The notes under the pieces: generated by a model | Databases searched by the model: none | Seen by the model: only the letters and a program-made list of their open reading frames with translations | Told to the model about the DNA's origin: nothing | Shown here: positions 12,066 through 24,489 of the stretch, one piece after another | How positions within the stretch are numbered: the first letter of the stretch is position 1 | Layout of the letters: every line of letters starts with the position of its first letter | Made by a program: the position numbers and the translations under genes | From: Ulota crispa | Taxonomy: Eukaryota > Streptophyta > Bryopsida > Orthotrichales > Orthotrichaceae | Assembly (NCBI GenBank): GCA_963920765.1 | Contig: OY987243.1 | Location: 34,347,060 to 34,411,059 of the forward strand | Direction of reading: 5' to 3' | Length of the DNA stretch: 64,000 bases

Positions 12066-12374
12066 GAGCACCCATAAACATCAAACTAAGGGTTTTGAAC
12101 ATGACGACTATTAATAAATAACTAGCAAATTATAAGATCCTATTGGGAACAAAAAAATAAGTTTGCAATTTTGGATAAATTATTTGGATACTCTGAGAAT
12201 AAGTTGTGAATTTTTAAAGAGCAAATTGCCATTGCACACATAACCAACACTAAGGTCTCATGTTCACATGTTGTACATCCTTTTAATTACATCTATTCAC
12301 TTCCATAGATTTTCCAAAATTTCACAAGTGACTGTTATGGGGACACTGATGCTTATGAGTGTTCCTATCTTACT
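12066..12374. mobile_element. MITE of the TAAGGTAGGA family
   Basis: The left end contains GGTAGGAGCACCCATAAAC. The right end, inverted, reads TAAGATAGGAACACTCATAAG. The interior matches 27106-27430 over most of its length ('gagaataagttgtgaatttt', 'atgttcacatgttgt'). It interrupts DNA that is contiguous in the related segment at 57940-58073. Confidence 0.65.
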
Positions 12375-12566
12375 ATAATAGGGCCTGGCTAAGATGAAGG
12401 TATCCGGACAAAATATTCATTTCATCTTAAGAGAGCATTCATTGTAGCCAAATCCCTCTTGCAACTCCCCAATACTGTACCTGTTGAGTTACTTCCATGT
12501 CAAGAACAATGCTCTTATCCAAGCATTTTTCTTACACACGTTCATCTTAGCCAGGTACTACTGTAG
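12373..12566. mobile_element. Small MITE with CTACAGTAG-type ends
   Basis: The left end CTATAATAGGGCCTGGCTAAGATGAA is mirrored by TTCATCTTAGCCAGGTACTACTGTAG at the right end (about 26 bp, a few mismatches). It abuts the preceding MITE. A related end occurs near 47095-47120 ('catttt agccaagcactattgta'). Confidence 0.6.
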
Positions 12567-12678
12567 TTTTTGCGGCATCATGCGATTTTTTACTTGAAAC
12601 GTTGGTTGGTGTTTCTTTCACATCGACACCTCGCATGTATGCACATTATGAAAACTTACTGAGAACAACTAACAATTG

Positions 12679-12915
12679 CAGAAAAAGAAAGAAAACAGTG
12701 GATGAGAAAAGAAAACCATGGATGAGAAAAGGGGAAAGTGGATGGTAAAAGAAAAAAGTGGATGAGAGAAGAAAAACATGGATGAGGAAAGAAAAAAGTG
12801 GATGGGAAAAGAAAGAAAGTACTGTAGATGAGAGAAAAAGGGGGGATGAAAACAGAAAAAGTGGATTAGACAAGAAAAAGGAGATGAGAACAGAAAAAAG
12901 TAGATGATAAAAGAT
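12679..12915. repeat. Purine-rich minisatellite, about 20-bp unit
   Basis: About eleven variants of a unit like GTGGATGAGAAAAGAAAAAA run head to tail on the + strand. Almost all + strand bases are purines except the T of GGATG. The array ends some 400 bp before the DNL gene start codon. Confidence 0.8.
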
Positions 12916-13089
12916 AAAGAAAGTGAGGAACAAACTACTCGACTCTTCGAAACTTTCTCATCCCCGCGCTTGAATGTCGGATTTCCACGCCCAGGTCATG
13001 TGGCACCAGATTTGCGAGCCAGACGCAGCTCTGCAAGGATTTCGATTTCGGCCCTGAAAGAGAAGATCTCATGAAGCGGCGTCTGCGGT

Positions 13090-13250
13090 CTTTAGGGTTT
13101 TTGGGTTTAGGGTAAACCCTAATCCCTAGATTGGCGCTTGGGCGGAGCTGCTCTGAGTCCACCGCATTCTGAAACTGTGCGGAATCTCGGCAACCAGACT
13201 GAGGCTTTTTCAAGAAGCGACTCTTGTCATTTGTAGTCCCAAAACCCTAA
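13090..13250 (+). promoter_or_regulatory. Telo-box cluster upstream of the DNL gene
   Basis: The stretch contains GGGTTTTTGGGTTTAGGGTAAACCCTAATCCCTAG, listed here in pieces as TTTAGGGTTT, TTTAGGGTAAACCCTAA and later AAACCCTAA near 13240. Such AAACCCTAA motifs are typical of plant genes for ribosome and organelle functions. The role is inferred. Confidence 0.5.
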
Positions 13251-13299
13251 TTGCGGTGTTTTGCACCTGCGATTCGCAGCAAACACAAACTTTGGCAGC

Positions 13300-15245
13300 A
13301 TGAAGGCCGTCAACATGGCCGTGCGGCAGGTTTCCGGATTTACGTGCCCTCGGGATGTTTCCTCAAGCTGTTTCAGTGCTAATGTTCAACAGCCTGTGCT
13401 GCTTCGGAGCTCTCCTTTGTCTTGTATGGATTCTGCACTGAGGTTGGCGCGACCGTCTTGCAGCACAGGTAGGCTTTGCACTTTATTGCCACTGATAGAT
13501 TTTCTTCTTTGTAGGCTCAAAAAATGCCTTGGTGCCTGAGTACATCACAGTCAGGATGCCATAGACCGCGCACGCCAAGTTTCGAATGGCTGTGCGAAGT
13601 CGAAACAGTGTTAGATAATTTGAAACATCTTGCAATTATTGAAGACTGAAACCCTAAACCTTCCACCAGAAAAACTACTCAAGAGTCATGTATGTCTTTA
13701 TAGCATGTGATGAATTTAGTGATGAACTTGCGAATTTCACTTCAAACAAGTGCTTCCCATTCTTGGCACGTGCACCTCATATTCTTATGTAGAGAGGAAA
13801 ATTGGTCACACAACTAAGTTTCTTGCAGTTCTACAATTGTTGTCTATGCACACATACTCACTTTCTTATGATTGGAATGAAAATTTCTTACAACTGTTGT
13901 GCGTAGTTGGTGCGCTATCGGTGGCATCTCTACCCTGAAGCAGAATTGACATCTTTGCCAGAGCTTATTTATTCTGTGATCAATGGTATTGATATTGTTG
14001 TTGTTTTGTTCAGGTTTTGGCTGTTGATTCTGATTCTTGTGATCGTATGAAATCAGCAGGTTTGACAAGCAACTTCTGTATGCTGCAAGGTTCTCCTTGT
14101 ATTAAATCTGGTCAAAGGTATTCAACAGCTTTAGGAAAGCCCTGGCAAAGGCGAATACGTAATGGAGGGATTAGGTTTCAATTGGGAGGAGCATCCTCAT
14201 CGCAGGAAGATGGGATTGGAGCCGATGCAAATGTGCCGTCTAGTTTGGGTGGAAATGAAACGGTGAGTCATCTTCCACAATTTCAGTTCAGCTGGTTGTT
14301 TTGGTGGAGGGTATGTGGTAAACAATTTTACCTTTTCTATATTTTCGTTTATCAAATCAAAGACGATTTCAACTCACCGAAAAACACGTCATGTCGATAC
14401 AAAAGTTGCAAAGCAAGAATTGGTAGATGACGTACAACTGATGATTTCATATGCTAAGATGGTGTTAATTCTCAAATTTAATATGTAATCAGCATGCAAG
14501 ATTGTTGCGTGTGATATTTAGGTACCCTCTAATTCACTAACGGTACCCTCGAACTTCTAGTCATCGATCCGTTGTTTTTGTGTTACAAAAACAGTTTTCC
14601 TTGAACTTTACCCTATTTTACGCTTGTGATATAGTTACTGAAAAATCTTCTCAATACTTATTCACTACATAACTCATTAGATTCACTCTTACTTTTTTAA
14701 AGTGAGCTCCGTCACTCTGAGGGAATTTTCAAAGGATAACTCTATTGCACAGATGTTTCGGGCAGTTTCGTGGATGAATACAAGGTTGTAATGAAATAGC
14801 TTGGCATGAGAAATGCTGATAAGGCCTGTATAAGAATTGACATTGTCTTGTACTTTGATTGTGGTTGTGGTGCGTAGGTTCAGTTTGATTTGGATTTACC
14901 TCGGAGGTCACTTCTTCTGGAGTTCACTTGTAATGTCTGCCAAGCTCGTACACAACGTATGATCAATCCAGATGCGTATCGTCGGGGCACAGTATATGTC
15001 CAGGTATGATTACGGTATCACCACACACTGATTCCTCAAGTGGCTTCTTATGCATCTGTTTTCGGAGTAGTTGGTGGAGTTCGTATGCCAAATCGAGGTT
15101 TTGTGTCACACGAAGTTGGAACTGTGTTGTGTGACAGTGCGGAGGGTGCCAAGCGTATCATCAGTTGGTGGACAATTTGAACCTCGTTGAAGAATACGAC
15201 TTTAAAAATGAAGTGGACCCAGTGAAAAACGATTTGGGTGTTTGA
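13300..15245 (+). CDS. DNL-type zinc-finger protein (Zim17/Tim15/HEP-like Hsp70 escort protein)
   Basis: DNL proteins keep mitochondrial or plastid Hsp70 soluble and help protein import. The recognisable coding exons are 13300 onward (first exon, likely to 13468), 14014-14262, 14878-15003 and 15138-15245. The zinc finger spans exons 3 and 4: CNVCQARTQRM ends in exon 3, and CGGCQAYHQLVDNLNLVEEY follows in exon 4. Together these give two CxxC pairs and the DNL signature. The N-terminus 'MKAVNMAVRQVSGF' is basic and Ser-rich like an organelle transit peptide; plastid versus mitochondrial targeting is not decided. The first join is uncertain: the strong GTAGGC donor at 13469 leaves phase 1, whereas exon 2 is read in phase 0, so a small exon or another donor is missing from my model. 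The other three joins are clean GT-AG in phase. Confidence 0.8.
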
Positions 15246-16150
15246 TTACATTTCAGCACTTGTATGGTCAGTTTCAATGATATTAGGACGAAGCGAATGT
15301 TTATCTAGGTGCACTCTTCCTTAATCACGAGGATGTGTTAGTTCCTCTCTTTACTCGTTTGCAAGATGTGTAGCACTAAAGCTGAAAAGAAGGTAGCAAC
15401 ATCCAATGCTCCCATTTCTCCAAGCCCTGGAATATTTAGAGCAGTTCAGTTCAGTGCAAAAAGTGAAGCTCCGGCGTTGATGTCCGGCACTGCCTGGGTG
15501 TGTTAGTGATGTTGCACCTACATCATTTAAAGAGCACTTTGTATGATATCAAAATCTCTGTTGTATCACCAAATCCTAGGGGAGGGATTTACTCAACTCT
15601 ATACTGACATTGTGTACTCACCACTGTCACCGTCTATTTGATACATAATATATGAGACTGAAGTATGTTATAGGAAGAGTTCATCATGTGTGGAAAGGTT
15701 TTGAGCCCCTTGATACATATTATTCATCTGATGTTAAGTATTAAATGATTCTTGAACGTCACTTTTTATACACCCTTATGTTGTCAAAATGTCAGATGAC
15801 TCTATGTAATTCTGTGCATTTTGTAGAGAGAGACACCTACTTCTACGTTGTGTACAAAGTTTTAATATACAAGTTGTTTGGGATTCCGTACTAATAATGC
15901 TAATTCAAGAAATAAGTGAATCTGTGAGGCACACTATCGAAATAGTTCATAATGAATCAGGTTGATGTATCATACTATGAGCTATAGTGTTTTTAGTGTT
16001 ATTTCACATAGCGTGGTTCAAGTGGCCAAAATCTCGAAGAGATCTTGCAAACATGCATCTTAAAATAAAAAGTGTTTGAAGGATGTTCCACTACGTGAGT
16101 GAATACTGTATCAGACAATACCTCCAACAGACTAATCCAAACACATAAAT
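15246..16150. other. DNL gene 3' region and spacer
   Basis: The first few hundred bases look like a 3' untranslated region. No further exon, RNA gene or repeat end was recognised. Confidence 0.4.
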
Positions 16151-16433
16151 CATATTGTAAGTTGAGAGCAAATTTAGCAGGTCACACTAGTAGAAAGTTT
16201 AGCACAAAATCAACAGAATTTCAACCAAAAACTGTTGATTTTTTCTGTGGATTTGGTCAAGTTGATTTGGGTACTTTTTTGTTAATTTTCTGTTGATTAT
16301 TTACAGTTTTTTGTTAATTTTTTGTTGATTTCTGTTACTTTTTACGTATTTTATGTTGTTCAATTCTATTTCTTTTCAATTTAATATTTTTTCATAGAAT
16401 ATTATTTTATTTTATGAAAAAATGAACTTTTTA

Positions 16434-16650
16434 GGGGATGGGCAGCAGCCCGAATTCTGAGTAGCTGCTCCAACCCCCGGGCAGCTGTCCGAACCCCAAG
16501 TAGCTGCTCCAGCCCCCGGGCAACTACTCCAACCACCGGACAGCTGCCCCACTCACCAGGCAGTAGCCCAAACTCCGGGCAACTGCCCCAATCGCCGGGC
16601 AGCTGCTCCAATTCCCGGACAGCTGCGTGAACCCCTGGGCAGCTACCGGC
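16434..16650. repeat. GC-rich 20-bp minisatellite inside CACTA-2
   Basis: About ten copies of a 20-bp unit like AGCTGCTCCAACCCCCGGGC occur in an otherwise very AT-rich element. Units differ by a few bases. On the minus strand one frame stays open through the array and would encode repeats like GLEQLPGDWGSCP, but the 20-bp period shifts frame each unit and I do not regard it as a gene. Confidence 0.85.
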
Positions 16651-17243
16651 AATGGAGTTTAAACTCCTCACCTCTATCCTCACACTCCACAACTCTATCA
16701 CATTCTCAAAAACTACTAGAGAATGTGCGAATACACATGCACGCAATAATATCATGATTCTATTTGTACATTAAATGTTCATGTCTTTAGTAATCCAGTA
16801 GACTTTGGAGGCTATTTCCGCTCATTAAAGGATTTTTTTCCAAAAAACTTAAAATTAAGAAAAGTTGGTAAATGTATTTTACTTTCACCTCCAACAATTT
16901 TTTTTGGATTTCAATCTTTTCATCAAAAGTTATGAGCTAAAATCAGAGAATTTGTTTAGAAATTTTAAATAAATTGTTTATTTCCATCCTTTTGATTTTG
17001 TTTATAAATTTTTATTGGAATTTGCAAATCTCATAAGGATTGTTGCAAGCAAAGGTTGAATTCATTAATAATTATTATTTAGTGTTAGTTTTTTGTGTAA
17101 AAAGAACCTTATTTTGTTAAAATAGCCTCCATAGTTTGATAGCTTCAAATAACATGAAAACGTGAAAAGTTACAAAATAAAAAACCTTGCAATTATAAAA
17201 TTCAAATTCTATAGACTTTTGAATAGTTTTGGATATTTTTTAA

Positions 17244-17655
17244 GGGCATTAATATGTGAACCACACCCTTTGAACTACTGTACCACACCCTTGGGGTAAA
17301 TTTTAGATTTCTACTATCAAGAATTTGAGTTTGAGAATTTCGAATTCAAATTTGGACTTAGAGACCATGATATTGTCTAGGACCATAAAAAAAGTTGCAA
17401 TTCAACAACACCCAATGAAAAAACTTATCTTTTTTTACAAACAAAAGTAAAATTAATAATTTTCTCCCTAACTAAACTTTTTCATTGGGTGTTGTTGAAT
17501 TGCAACTTTTTTTATAGTTCTAGACAATACCATGGTCTCTAAGTCCAAATTTGAATTCAAAATTTTCAAATTCAGCTTTTTGATGGTAGAAATCTAAAAT
17601 TTATCCCATGGTGTGGTATAGTAATTGGAAGGGTGTGGTACACATATCAATTCTC
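17244..17655. mobile_element. Foldback MITE, GGGAATTGATATG family, copy F1
   Basis: Two long inverted arms (about 190 bp each) enclose a short spacer. The arm cores read AGTTGCAATTCAACAACACC and its inverse. The ends are GGGCATTAATATG and CATATCAATTCTC. Flanks ATTTTTTAA (17235-17243) and ATCTTTTAA (17656-17664) form a 9-bp duplication with one mismatch, which points to a Mutator-like MITE. Confidence 0.8.
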
Positions 17656-18499
17656 ATCTTTTAAAGTTTATAAAAATGTTTTATAAGATTGTTTTTTTTT
17701 AATTTGTTTGGTTAGTAATAGAAGGAAAAATACTAAAAATACCCTTTAAGTCTTTCAAAATATCAAGTTTATGCCGAAAATATGTGAAACTTAAAAAATA
17801 GTCCTTATTTTTTGTAGGAATATCAATAAGACTCCTATTATTTTGGAAAAATAATAAAAAAAGCTCTTCTATTTTGAAATGTTAAATATATCCTTGTGTT
17901 ATTTGAAATGTAAAAATCACCTTTGGTTTCTTATAAGAATTTGCATTAAACTATACACTTGGTTATCATGTAACACAAAGATATTTTTGGTACTTTTAAT
18001 CCTTAAGGGACATTTATGATTTCTTCAAAGAATTGAGGAGCATCATTTATATTTGTTTGTAAAGAAATTTTGGTATTTAAAACAAGAAAATGTTGTACGT
18101 TTTATATAAATTTTGTTGAATTAGTGAAGTTGTGTCCAAAAGTATCAAGATCAACAAAAAACTGTTGAGTTTTTTGTTATTATGGTCATGTTTTTACTTG
18201 ACTTTAAAGGCTGCTAATTTTAAATCTAACCAAATTGTGAAAAGTAAAGAAAATAAACCAGTCAATGTACACTCAAATTTCAAAAAGAATCTTTTTTTTT
18301 GAAAAATTCTTTTATTTTTTAAAACTTCAAAATTTTTTAATGAGGTCCAAAAAGATTTTAGAAAGATTTCAAAAACAAACCTAAACTATTGTAATAGTTT
18401 TTTTATTAAAAATATTTTAAAGTATTTTGATGAATTACAAAAAGATTCCTAAAGGACTCTAATACAGTCTAAGAGATTCTATTTCTATAAATATTTTGA

Positions 18500-19145
18500 A
18501 GTACTTTAACAAATTTCATAAAGATTTTAAAAGATTCTCAAAGATTCTCAATTGTTCTCAAACATTCTCAAAGATTCCAAAAAAAACTTGAATAGATTTC
18601 CAAAGATTTCCAAAGATTCTCAAAGATTCTCAAAGATTCTTAAAAGATTCTCAAAGATTCTCAAAGATTTTCAATTGTTCTCAAACATTCTCAAAGATTT
18701 CAAAAAAATTTGAAAAGATTCTCAAAGATTCCAAGAAGATTCTCATAGATTCTAAGAAGATTCTCAAAGATTCCTAAAAGATTCTCAAAGATTCTCAAAG
18801 ATTCTCAATTGTTCTCAAACATTCTCAAAGATTCCAAAAAAAACTTGAATAGATTTCCAAAGATTTCCAAAGATTCTCAAAGATTCTTAAAAGATTCTCA
18901 AAGATTCTCAAAGATTTTCAATTGTTCTCAAATATTCTCAAAGATTCCAAAAATACTTGAAAAGATTCCCAAAGATTTCCAAAGATTCTCAAAGATTCCT
19001 AAAAGATTCTCAAAGATTCTAAAATCTTGAAAAGATTCTTAAATATTCTTAAAATTCTTGAAATGATTCTCAATGATTTCCAAAAGATTCTTGAAGATTC
19101 TTAAAGATTCACAAAAAATTCCCAAAAGATCCTCAAAAGATTCCA
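18500..19145. repeat. AAAGATTCTC tandem array in CACTA-2
   Basis: Short units of 10-11 bp (AAAGATTCTC, with TTAAAAGATTCTC and AATTGTTCTCAAACATTCTC variants) repeat dozens of times. A higher-order unit of roughly 150-170 bp is visible because the 'caattgttctcaaacattctc' block recurs at about 18549, 18670, 18806 and 18920. The open frame at 18809-19030 (FSKIPKIL repeats) is a by-product of the array. Confidence 0.8.
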
Positions 19146-19986
19146 AAATTTCTGTTGATTTAGATAATGGTGTTCAGATCAACAGAACTTATTTAGTTTT
19201 TTACAGTGTTTTGTTAAATTAGTCAATTAGCATGGACAAGTGCCCAAATCAACAAGAAACTGTTGGTTTTTTGTTGTTTTGGATGGAGTTTTCTACTAGT
19301 GTCATGGCCAAATTGATTATTTTTTGTGAAGAAACCAATTCGGCATTAGGTTTCATAATTAGTTAAAGATTAAGCATTTTCAGAGAAAGTTATTATTATT
19401 TAGCATTCAACCTACTTTTTTAGTAGAATCAAGCCTTTTTTGAGCATCTTCTAGTTTTTTTTGGTTTTATTTGACATTGAGCTTATTTGAAGAATAATTT
19501 ATGGAAAAATTAGGCAAAACTTTAAGAAATTATTTTATGCCGAATTTGCTCTCAACCTACAGTATTCATCCGTGACAATCCAAAATGTTTCACTTGACTC
19601 GAGTAAATTAACAGAATCCAATCACATGCAATTACAACATGAGCCTGGCTGACTCCTTTCAAACCCCGAGGTGATGGTTTAATGAACGTGTTCACAACCA
19701 CAAGAAACAAGTACGCCTCTTAACGTACTGTACTACTGAGAGAAATGGAGCAAAGCCTTGTTCAGGTATCCTAGTAGGACCTATTCCTCTTCATTGAGCA
19801 CAAACTAAAAGACATACCTACTGGTAAGTCAAACTCTAATGAACGTGATCAAGGATGATGCTGGATCAAGCCCTGGACCACAAAACTCTATCAAACCGAG
19901 CTTTATACATACAAGCACCGGGACTACACCCGTAAAAAGACATTCCGCAGTATGTTGATAAAAAACATATTGACTGATAATCCTCA

Positions 19987-20130
<144 letters not shown>

Positions 20131-20381
20131 TTAGAATGTGATACTTGATAAAAAGGAAACCAGAAAAAAGGACAATTTGGCAATGTAAACCCCCATGTTC
20201 AACTTGTTCAAATCCCCGTACCGTAACTACCCCAAATCAAAGGATAAAAACAGCACAATTATACTAAACAAAAGTGAACCCAGAGATGGATTTCAATATA
20301 CAATTATAATTTGAATTCATCTCAAGAAAAATTCACATACTGTCACAACTCCTTGATCACACAAGTTTTTCAGAACCATTA

Positions 20382-20561
<180 letters not shown>

Positions 20562-20635
20562 TCAGCCAAATGTTTCCATCAGTTCCTCTGAGAAGTTGTT
20601 CAACTCCTAATCTATAGAATGTTACAGAACAATCA

Positions 20636-20917
<282 letters not shown>

Positions 20918-21064
20918 TCACCACACATTTTCCGAATCATTGCTCACAAAATTTTGTACACATGGGAACTAATACGGAACAACCCAAATGCACATCACTG
21001 ATAATGAAGCGACCACGGCTCATTCAGAGACGTGACTATCAAACCTCGACAGCATCATAATCTA

Positions 21065-21199
<135 letters not shown>

Positions 21200-21529
21200 C
21201 TATTTCGCCATGAAATTTCCATTATCAGATAGAAATTACACCGCCGCAATCAATACCAAGTTCACCTTGAACTGCACAAGAGAAATATCACAGGTTCTGA
21301 GGAAAAACAATCGACCCATACTTAACCCAGATCTAGAGCTTCTCAAATAAGAAGAGAAAAGAGCTCATAGCACACGTTCACAACTAGAACAGTACCCAAA
21401 TGCCAGTAATTGTGGCTTCTCGCGAGGCTTCAAGAAGAGGATCGAACTGTGGGTTAAAAGCCACGGTGAATGCATAGTCAACTATGCGACCTGTATTTTT
21501 GCAAGAAAAAAGAATAACTTTATTATCAA

Positions 21530-22680
21530 CCACTAAACGCCCAAGGCCATATTTTCTCAAAAAAACACTCAAAATTGCCGTTTTCAGATATGAGATCCGA
21601 AAAAATTTATATTTTCACTTTTTTTACAAATCTAACCGTAGGATGTTACCTAAGACTTATGCAAGAAGCCAACGTGAATACGTCATAATGTCTAACCAAA
21701 TGGATTGAGAGATATGATCATTTGAAGTTAGAATAATAGTTTAAATGACCTTTGCCCAAAATTTTGAGACCCTCTGATCACATGTTATGAACATTATTTG
21801 TAACATAAATGTTGTAGAGAGTTGTCCAACATGCTCTAAATCATGGTAGGTAGATATCTCAAATTTTCAAGACCAACAAAGACAAGGAACACACCGTTAG
21901 TAGCCCTGCATTGCAAACAACACCATATTAGGTAAATTGGGAAAAAGAGTACTTTTTGGGACTTTTGAAGGTTTTAGGTGATCACCTAAAATCAGGCTCA
22001 ACTTTTTTTGGGTACACGTGTTGTCATCTGAGAGGAGGAATTTGCGAGGGAAAAAATCTTAGTGGCTCAAACTAAATTTGATACCTTTGAATTTGGTTTA
22101 AGGTGACTTCTCTGGACCCAGGTGACATACAAATTGGAACCCCTCATTTTCCCAATTTACCTAATATGGTGTTAAACATGTGCTTGAAATTCACACTCCA
22201 CTAGGATTTTTGCAAACCAATTTTCAAAGGCTAATTTTGAGTTACAAAAATCCAAATAATACGTTGCAAAACTTCACATTTAATGAAAACCCTAAAAAAA
22301 AGTTTGAAAAAAAAACCAAATCTCTTGTTTCTATTGCATTTCAAATGCTATTGTATTTATCATTAATAAAATGCATTTATCTTATACACTATTGCTTTGG
22401 ATGTGCTCCAATGAAGAGTCATACCTTCATTGGTTGCCCAAAAAATGATCTGCCCAAACTGCCCCTAGAACAAAAAAAAAACTTAAAACACCAATCATTT
22501 TTGAGTTGTAACTCTGATTCCAATAAAAACTGAACTTGCGTGTATCCCTTACAAAACTCCAAATCAGAATAAAAACTCCAAATCAGAATAAAAACTCCAA
22601 GAAAATGATCAGAAATCCCAGTAGAATAAGCTTGCCCAAAATCCGTTTTGTCCCGCATAGGCATAACGGGCTTTCAAGGG
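21530..22680. mobile_element. TTAA-flanked element in intron 7 of the MAP2 pseudogene
   Basis: The left junction reads TCAA then CCACTAAACGCCCAAGG; the right end is CTTTCAAGGG followed by TTAA (22681-22684). The intact MAP2 intron lacks the 1.15-kb insert and reads GGTTAGTGATTAAAC at the corresponding place (about 62360-62376). The left TTAA appears mutated to TCAA. A foldback element is nested inside. No transposase frame is seen. Confidence 0.65.
21918..22173. mobile_element. Foldback MITE with ACACCATATTAGGTAAATTGGG ends
   Basis: The left end ACACCATATTAGGTAAATTG is mirrored at the right end by CAATTTACCTAATATGGTGT. The ends are perfect or near-perfect for about 25 bp. A related shorter copy is at 30761-30902. 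Confidence 0.65.
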
Positions 22681-22742
22681 TTAACCAGAAGTAAGTACGA
22701 CAATGCAAATTTAACGGAATAAGTCTCAGATTGATTCAAACA

Positions 22743-22937
22743 TAACATTGTTAACGAGCGTACTACCTTCCCCAGAATAATATCCCCAGATTTCTGGGGT
22801 GGTTTGAGTTATAATACCTTCATCTCATTGGCCGGGCTGGCAGCCCGGCCAATGAGATGAAGGTATTATAACTCAAACCACCCCAGAAATCTGGGGATAT
22901 TATTCTGGGGAAGGTAGTACGCTCGTTAACAATGTTA
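22743..22937. repeat. Perfect 195-bp palindrome
   Basis: The sequence is self-complementary around position 22840 with no spacer. I checked the centre and outer arms base by base and found no mismatch; the match stops at 22742/22938. It contains TTAACGAGCG near each end. The intact MAP2 intron 7 lacks it: at the corresponding place (about 62310) it reads straight through. It is either a recent foldback insertion or an assembly or cloning artefact. Confidence 0.85.
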
Positions 22938-23203
22938 CGAAGAGTGCAGTAGAAATCATCGAAGATTAATGGTGAAACTTCAGCAAAGCACAGCCCCACA
23001 AACTTCACCCAGAATCGCCTAAGAGTCTGAAGTGCACGCTGCAAAGTAGACCAGATTAGTATCTCCAGCATTTCAGCGCTAACCTGCTCTGCTTCGCCGG
23101 TATCAACCATAGCCTTCATCTTCTGGGCAATGCCCACTGAGTGAAGACCCTCCATTTTAACAATTTAACGATTACGATAAAGAGATATTCATTCCAGCTA
23201 TTA

Positions 23204-23308
<105 letters not shown>

Positions 23309-23865
23309 TCAGTACCCAAAAGTCAAAACTCTCTTGAAAATATCCGCAACCATTACACTACGAGGGAAAGGGGCCCTAAATGACAGGAAATTGAGAAGAG
23401 ACTGTCCAAAATGATAGAACCTGATAATCCGAGTATTGTACTGTCAATTGTTTAGGAAAGGATGTTTCCTATCCAGTTCTTATGAATTTCCTGGTGCTAC
23501 TGTACCAAAGGCTGACCAAAAATAGCAAAGGGCCATGTGGGATGTTTTTTCAACCCCGGCTTTTTAAGGATGTTTTCAACTTCGGTGAGAAATGGTAAAC
23601 CACCATCAACAAAACGGACGTTGTTTCCTGAAAAGTATGTATTTTGAGGACTTATGTTAATTTTTCATCCTCATGCTACAAATGTTACTTTCATTTGAAT
23701 AACTATATTTTGCCTATTCGACCTATTCACATGCATACTACCTGCTAAAACAATGGCTACCCATAGAAAAGCACTTGCAGAATTTTGTAATCTATTGTAT
23801 TGATAACACGCTTCTCATGTGTTTTAGTAATTTGCAATTCCAAATAAAGAAACATATTATTTTAT

Positions 23866-23956
23866 GGGAACTGATATGTGCACACCGGGCGGTAACTCTT
23901 AGATTTTTACCATCAAAAAACTGAGTTTGAACATTTTAAATTTAGAATTGGATTTA
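23866..23956. mobile_element. Fragment of the GGGAATTGATATG foldback family
   Basis: GGGAACTGATATGTGCACAC and the following 'tttttaccatcaaaaaact' match the left arm of the elements at 17244 and 52703. The match ends where the next MITE begins at 23957, so the element is truncated or split. Confidence 0.55.
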
Positions 23957-24365
23957 TAGATGGCTCAAAAACTGCTTGGGCATTTTGAACCGCCATGTAG
24001 AGTGTTGTGAAATGGTGCAATGGGTGGTTTTTCAATTGGCCTCTTACAATCATTGAATGTACAGAAGAAAAAATGCTTTTAATTGCAAAGAGCCAATCAT
24101 TTTCCTTGCTTCCCCAAATTTCTTCACAACTTGCAAGTGAACAGTTCTTGGAAGGTCTAGGGTCAAAAATAAGGACCTATGACACATGCACTTTGAAAAT
24201 TCATAAGTAATTCAAAATGCTTCAAAAAATATGAAATGACTTGTGTTACATTCCACATCTATTTTTCTCTTTTTGAAGAATGAACTAAAAACCCTCCCAC
24301 CTACGGAAAACCATGAAAAAGGGGGATGAGCACTTACATGGTCGGTTTTTGAGCCTTCTACCTTA
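23957..24365. mobile_element. MITE with TAGATGGCTCAAAAAC ends
   Basis: The left end TAGATGGCTCAAAAACTG and the right end, inverted, TAAGGTAGAAGGCTCAAAAA correspond. It resembles the PILS-intron MITE family. It lies inside CACTA-1. Confidence 0.45.
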
Positions 24366-24489
24366 TAAGCACAAAGGAGGTCCCAGGCACTATATGGGTT
24401 TTTGATTACTGTTGCCGTACAATTTTATGGAGAAACGCGTTATTCATTTTAAGATAAAGCAAACAATTTTTCTAAAAAAAACCCTTTAA

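Larger units (their letters stand above)
16185..19301. mobile_element. CACTA-2: short non-autonomous CACTA (En/Spm) element
   Basis: The element begins CACTAGTAGAAA and ends TTTCTACTAGTG, flanked by a 3-bp duplication TCA (16182-16184 and 19302-19304). This is diagnostic of the CACTA superfamily. Subterminal regions repeat a motif like CTGTTGATTTTTTGTT on both sides, as expected for transposase binding arrays. There is no transposase frame. The interior holds a GC-rich minisatellite, a foldback MITE and a long AAAGATTCTC array. The 3,117-bp size and absence of genes make it non-autonomous. Confidence 0.85.
16152..19566. mobile_element. Old element with GTAGGTTGAGAGCAAATT ends, split by CACTA-2
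   Basis: The left end GTAAGTTGAGAGCAAATTTAGCA and the right end, inverted, GTAGGTTGAGAGCAAATTCGGCA face each other across the CACTA element at 16185-19301. Removing the CACTA leaves about 300 bp. A sister copy of about 395 bp lies at 56921-57315 ('ggattaggcat', 'ttctcaacctata'). Superfamily and exact target duplication are unresolved. Confidence 0.6.

Noticed and set aside
12646-12933. Hydrophobic minus-strand frame (FLFSSPLFLSS repeats)
   Set aside because: It is the translation of the purine-rich minisatellite.
16402-16755. Open frame with repeated LEQLPG-type peptide on the minus strand
   Set aside because: It runs through a 20-bp minisatellite inside a non-autonomous CACTA element; the unit is not a multiple of three and there is no start or splice context.
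18809-19030. Open frame with repeated FSKIPK-type peptide
   Set aside because: It is produced by the AAAGATTCTC array and has no gene context.
18500-19145. Possible CRISPR-like array
   Set aside because: Repeats are short, contiguous and without regular unique spacers, in a plant nuclear context; this is a simple tandem array.
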